Of a stretch of DNA of 64,000 nt, positions 59,278-64,000 are shown piece by piece. This DNA comes from Vitellaria paradoxa (Eukaryota; Streptophyta; Magnoliopsida; Ericales; Sapotaceae). The DNA lies in NCBI GenBank assembly GCA_019916065.1, contig CM034236.1, forward strand, positions 11,145,334 to 11,209,333. Direction: 5' to 3'. Both the position numbers and the translations under genes were made by a program. The first letter of the stretch is position 1. The number at the start of each line of letters is the position of its first letter. A model generated the notes under the pieces. That model did no database searches, was not told the DNA's origin, and saw only the letters and a program-made list of their open reading frames with translations.

Positions 59278-60619
59278 TATCAACGATTTAGTATCGTATC
59301 TTGATTCTAATAGAAAAATCAACTAGTGAATAACCTGTTCCTACGACATTCTTCAACTAAAATAAAATATGCATGTATTTTTGTATCCTTTCTCTTTCTC
59401 TATTGGGCAATATAATATTTAGAAGTAAAGTTTTTGTCTTTTTTAATGTAACTCTTTAGATATCATCATTAAGTTCAACTCAATAGTTTATAAGAATATG
59501 AACTAACACAAAGACAGGGTGGAGTTTGAGAGAGATTTTAGCCATTTGTTAAAGAGTAAAACTTAATCCCAATACTTAGATTTTAGTTTGTAAGAGGGAT
59601 ATTTTTGAAATGTGTTGTGTTTTATTAGATAGATATAGATATAGATGTAGTTAACCTTATTGATTTAAATTTAAAATTGCAATTAAAAAAAATTACTCCG
59701 CAAAGACTAATTTTATTCAAATATTTTTAAAATTAAAAAAAATAGAACAATGAATATAAAATTTTAATTAGTTTTATAAAAATAACTCAAATAAAAATTA
59801 TTATTATTATTATTAATTATATGTGCTTTATAAAATAAAACAAATACAGTCGATATAACTAATTTAAATTTAAATTTTAAATTTTAAAAAATAACTACTT
59901 CTGAACCTAATTAATATTCAATATTTTTTCTACTTTTACACTAAGAGTTGTTGTTATAAGAAAAATAACCTAATTATTATTTAAACTTTTTTAATTTGTG
60001 TTTCTTAAATCAATTCCATTTCTTATTTATTTTTAATTTAATTACTAATATAATTGAAATATATAAATTTAATAACAATATCAAATTTTTAAGTAAGTGG
60101 GTCTGCTTTTGGAACTCATGAGAAGGCGGGTCCCTTTTCAAAAACCTATGAGTTTTTTACGTTTATTAAGATTATATGTCACAATTCTAGTGCTTTTATA
60201 GGTTAAAAAAAATGAAGTTGTAGTATTTTGGCGATATGGAACAAAGAAACAAAAATTTTGGTGAAAAGTTTTGATTTGTAAGAGATCTCAAGCACTCGTT
60301 GAAAAATAAAATTTAATTTCAACCGTTGAATTTTAATTTGTAAGAGGGACATTTTCAAAATCCCTCCTATTTTATTATATAAATGTTTATTCTAGTTAAT
60401 TAATTAGGTTAAGCGAGTTAAATCTATTATAATGAGAAATAATTATTTACGTATCATATTAAAAAATGATTTTAAATAGGTTAATTTAAAAAATGTGTGA
60501 GCTAACCCCCTCCAGCTCAAAACACTTTCCTTGTTCGCACAAACACTTGGAAAGGAAATAATTGATCCTCTCTTCTTTCTTTCTTTATATCTTCCATTGC
60601 CTTTCTTTTTTTCTTTCTT

Positions 60620-60800
60620 TCTTTCTTATTATTATTATTATTATTTAATCCGAAATCCCACCGGACTTTGTTAATAGATAAACAGGGAAACGCGTGATCG
60701 ACTCTCTCAACCACGCACCCTAATTGAGTCGCATAAGTCAAAATCTCATCAATAATATAGAAAGCACACTCACTTGCTATTCAATTATACTTGGGGCTTC
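60620..60800. other. Insertion in copy B relative to copy A, with GC-richer core
   Basis: Between TTCCATTGCCTTTC and TTCCTTTCTTATTTGC copy B carries extra (TTA)n, then ATCCGAAATCCCACCGGACT and CACGCACCCTAATTGAGTCG. It is absent at the equivalent place in copy A (about 54575). No gene seen; possibly a small retroposon. Confidence 0.5.
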
Positions 60801-61377
60801 TTCCTTTCTTATTTGCTGCTTCATGTAAAGACCCCAAATTTGCTCTAATCTAGAAGTTTAAGAAAATTACCCCAAATCATTCTAATAGGCCTAGTAAGCT
60901 TTAGTTGCGCGTTTGGACTTACGTAAGATTATTTTTGGTGATATATCTTCTGGGTCCCCCCCCAAAAATAAATTGACCCCTCTTCAATAGTTGACTAATT
61001 ATATTTAAAAAAATATATTTACCTTTTTTTATTTCTAAATATTATTAACGTCGACCTCATTCCATTAAATCAACAGTTAAAATTTAATAAAATATGTTAA
61101 ATCAATTAAAATTTTAAGTACTTTTTCTCTTCTTGTTTCACATATTCGTCAATTTTCTTTACAAAAATTTTTAAAAATTTTTTATTTTTATTTTTTTTTT
61201 AAATTTTTGTAAAGAAAACTTATGAAAATATAAAAAGGAGAGGAATAAAATAAAAAAAATGCTTAAAATTTTGACTTTTTCTTTTAAATTTTAACTATTA
61301 ATTTAATAGAATTAGATCAATGTTAATAATATTTCAAAATAAGGAAGATGAAAATGCAATCAAATCTAAATCATTAA

Positions 61378-61936
61378 AGTGTCATTTGGTTTATTTTTTC
61401 ATTTTCTATTTTCTGCTTTTGACTTTTATTTCCTATTTTGAGCTCATTTTTCATTCTGTACTTTTGAAAATAAGAATAACGATTCAAAACTCATTTGCTT
61501 ACTTGTGTTTTCAAAAAAATTTATTTTGAAAACAAAAAATAAGTTTATAAATGAAATGAAAAATGATAAAAAGTTATTTTGAGAGTTTTTTTTTTTTTTT
61601 TTGATAACTCAGAACCCACACTGATTTATTGCAGATCTCAACGGTCCGAGTAGCCAATAAGTAAACTAAGGGAAAAGGCCACGACCCAAGGCATCCCGGA
61701 GGCTAATCACAATGCTCCCAGCAAGATTCGAACCTGCGCCAGTTCGAGTTTACGGTTCTGGGCAGGTCCTTCTTGACTTCTAGGTTACATCACGGGGTCC
61801 ATTTTAAGAATTTTTTTTAATAAAAACAAAGAAAATTTCAAAACGAAAAAACAAAAAATTTTCTATTTTTTTGTTTTGAGATTTTTAACATATAATATAA
61901 AAAAAATAGAAAATAAAAAATAAACCAAATACCACC
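61378..61936. mobile_element. Tourist-like MITE with TAA duplication, split by a SINE
   Basis: The ends AGTGTCATTTGGTTTATTTT and, reverse complemented, GGTGGTATTTGGTTTATTTT are near-identical. TAA flanks both sides (61375-61377, 61937-61939). Copy A has the unoccupied site CATTAATTAATTC with a single TAA (55460-55462). About 340 bp without the SINE at 61586-61800. Confidence 0.85.
61586..61800 (-). mobile_element. tRNA-derived SINE nested in the MITE
   Basis: On the minus strand it begins GGACCCCGTGATGTAACC, contains a perfect B box in GCGCAGGTTCGAATCTTGC, and ends in a poly-A tail (T17 at 61586-61602 on +). Flanks ATTTTGAGAG (61576-61585) and ATTTTAAGAA (61801-61810) match at 8 of 10 positions, a probable aged duplication. 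Different family from the SINE at 58993. Confidence 0.82.
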
Positions 61937-62631
61937 TAATTAATTCATTTAGCCGCTGAATTTTATTTTACACTTTAATCCCCTCGAACCCTAGAAAATG
62001 AGTTATATGCATTAATGGCAAATTATGAGAAAGTATATTTTTTTCTTACCCATGTCAGTACCCAACAAAATTGATCGTGAAACTCTGTTGGGCATATCCG
62101 TGATTTGATTGGTGTCTAGTGCCACTGCCATTTTTAGTGGATCGAATCCCAGAAGAGAGCCAAAAAACCCTGTGGGTTTCTCATTTTAACACTAGTCCCA
62201 TTAACAAAGGAGGTGGGAGTCTCAATAAAGCAGGTTTAATTTCTTCAATAATAGTGAGTTTGTGAAAAGGTACGTATGGTGGAGGAATGAGGAGAATGGA
62301 GAGAGAACAAAGAAGATATTCTTGGAGAAACAAAGAGGAAGATACATGGAAAGAATATTTATTTTTAAATAAAAAATTACACCTAGCTGACATTAATATC
62401 TGATTAATTATACTTATTACCCATTAATATTAAAAAATTGACATTTATCATTTTTATTTTAAAAAGTTATTAACTCTAGCTTTTTTAGTTAAATAAATCA
62501 TTAATTTTAACAAAAACAATCAAAATTAACCAAAATTTTTAATTAATTTTTCTATTTTAAATTTATCATTCTCCCTGGTTATCAAGTTTTCCAATAAAAT
62601 AAAATAAAAAGGGAGGGCATTTTAATGTAAG

Positions 62632-63128
62632 GGAAATTATACCTATCTTCTCTTAATATTTAGGTAATTACATTTATACCTCTCATATTTAAAAATTACA
62701 CGTATATTTCTTATTTTGAAATATTATTAATATTTACTATTTTGTGTTAAATTAATTATTAAAACTTAACAGAAAATGTTAGAGTAACCAAAATTTTAGA
62801 AAATTTCCTATTTTACCTCTCATTCTCTCATATTTATGTTAGTTATCTTTACAAATATCTCCAAAAGCAAATGAAAATAAGTAAAAACAAAAATAAATGA
62901 TTTTTTTAAAATAAAATTGACGAAGATGTAAGAGATGGAAGGTAAAATAGGAAAATAATCTAAAAGTTTGGTTATTTTGACATTTTTATTAAATTTTAAT
63001 GATTAATTTAACAAAAAATGACCAATGTTAATAATATTTTAAAATAAGAGATAAATGTATAACTTTTTTATGTTAAGAAATATAAGTATAATTATCTAAA
63101 TATTGAAGAGAAACAAATGTAATTTGTC
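62632..63128. mobile_element. Long-inverted-repeat (foldback) MITE, complete
   Basis: The left arm 62632-62770 and right arm about 62990-63128 are about 80% complementary over 130 bp (left TCTTAATATTTAGGTAATTA, right complement TCTTCAATATTTAGATAATT). The loop includes CTCTCATTCTCTCATA and its loose inverse. No coding capacity. The copy-A counterpart is interrupted at 56256. Confidence 0.75.
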
Positions 63129-64000
63129 CGTTTGGTATATTACCACCAAAGCATATGATGGCTAAGGTCTCGCAACAACCCAGTTGCATCACTTTATGAT
63201 ATATATTTGCAAGTGTTTGCCTGTATAATATTTTTTATGGATAAAATAAAATTTTTAATTATATTATAAAATATTTTAATTAAAGTACTTAATTTCATAA
63301 AATAGTTATTAAATTATTTTTTATATGTATAATTTTTGTTTGTATCAATGTTAATGAGCGATAGAGTTTATCAAAATTGGGTTTTCAAATGAATACTAAA
63401 ATTTTATATTTTACCAAATTTTGATTTGACTCAATCTAAAAAATTTAAATTTTCTCTAAAATATATATTAAATTAAAAACTTTCTTAATTGACATGATTT
63501 TTTTTTTAATTTCAAAACTGTTGGTTAATCTTAATATACATTTTTATTTTTTAATTTTTGATTCATTTTACAAACTAGCTTGAATTAGAAATATTATTAA
63601 TCTTGATGGTATGAAAATAATTTTTTAACCACTTTTATGAAAATAACTCAAGTTAAAAATATTAATTTTATTAATTGTATGTTGTATTTTATGAAAATAA
63701 CTCAATACTAAGTATTATTAATTAGGTTTTTTTTTTTTCAACAGATGGTCAAGATAACTAATTTAACTTTAAAGTTGAACTTAAAAAAAATTACTCTCTA
63801 AGCTAATTAATACTTAGGCACTTCCAAACTTAATTAATAGTAAATTTCTTTACATTTTAAATTTAAAATATACTGAGAGTTGTTATTATAAAAATAGTTA
63901 AATTTTTGTCAGATTTAATTAACATTAAGTCATTTTTTAAATTATTTTTAAATCCCAATTATTATTAAATATTTTTCTTTATGTTTTTTAAATTTAATTT
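63129..64000. other. AT-rich end of window, dispersed repeat
   Basis: No gene. The segment 63540-63960 resembles 59640-60010 (shared order: AAAATAACTCAA, TTAATTTAAATTTAAA-like, AAAAAAATTACTC, then GAGAGTTGTTATTATAA), so a dispersed repeat of unknown type occurs in both. Confidence 0.5.

Larger units (their letters stand above)
58258..62766. repeat. Segmental direct duplication, copy B
   Basis: Copy of 53953-56256, enlarged by an insertion of about 1.7 kb (58650-60385, with a SINE), an insertion of about 180 bp (60620-60800) and a MITE plus SINE (61378-61936), and shortened by a deletion of about 300 bp corresponding to 55135-55435. Matches are otherwise collinear and the last codons of the phospholipase gene are retained. 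Confidence 0.88.

Noticed and set aside
61720..61760. tRNA gene on the minus strand
   Set aside because: Only the B box fits; the poly-A tail and nested position indicate a SINE.

Overview
This is nuclear DNA from a flowering plant, most likely a woody core eudicot. It is very AT-rich, gene-poor and crowded with degenerate transposons. Only two intact-looking host genes are visible, both on the + strand and both spliced: an AUX/IAA auxin-response repressor of the IAA7/14/16/17 type (20707-23599, five exons) and a plastid-type class I phospholipase A1 (52059-54001, two exons). The species cannot be named from the sequence.

Layout. 1-5910: minus-strand Ty3/gypsy element of the Tat lineage, cut by the window edge, with gag, protease, RT, two successive RNase H domains, the start of integrase, a primer-binding site and one 989-bp LTR. 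7175 to about 10500: an LTR-like block. 10500-20400: AT-rich spacer with several MITEs, some with clear target-site duplications. 20400-23600: the AUX/IAA gene. 23600-33000: spacer with a diverged tandem array (28.2-28.9 kb) and a TRIM retroelement in an LTR-int-LTR-int-LTR state (29715-30579). 33.5-34.8 kb: decayed hAT transposase. About 36.75-43.6 kb: decayed endogenous caulimovirid (plant pararetrovirus) covering close to a genome unit, with promoter and tRNA-Met primer site still recognisable. 44212-46325: solo LTR with a perfect 5-bp duplication. 46.8-48 kb: broken gene-like segments. 50.7-51.3 kb: hAT-type non-autonomous element. 52-54 kb: the phospholipase gene. 54-63 kb: a direct segmental duplication of the 3' end and downstream flank of that gene, interrupted by a second Tat remnant and later MITE and SINE insertions.

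The two genes are not functionally linked by anything visible: one acts in nuclear auxin signalling, the other in plastid lipid hydrolysis. The window is mainly a record of layered insertions. Several events can be ordered from the sequence: the phospholipase flank was duplicated; a Tourist-like MITE entered one copy while the other keeps the empty TAA target; a SINE then entered that MITE; a Tat element entered a long-inverted-repeat element in the other copy, and a deletion joined Tat sequence to the second phospholipase copy, leaving only its last codons. The most unusual structure is the TRIM with three LTRs and two 103-bp internal domains inside one ATAAT duplication.
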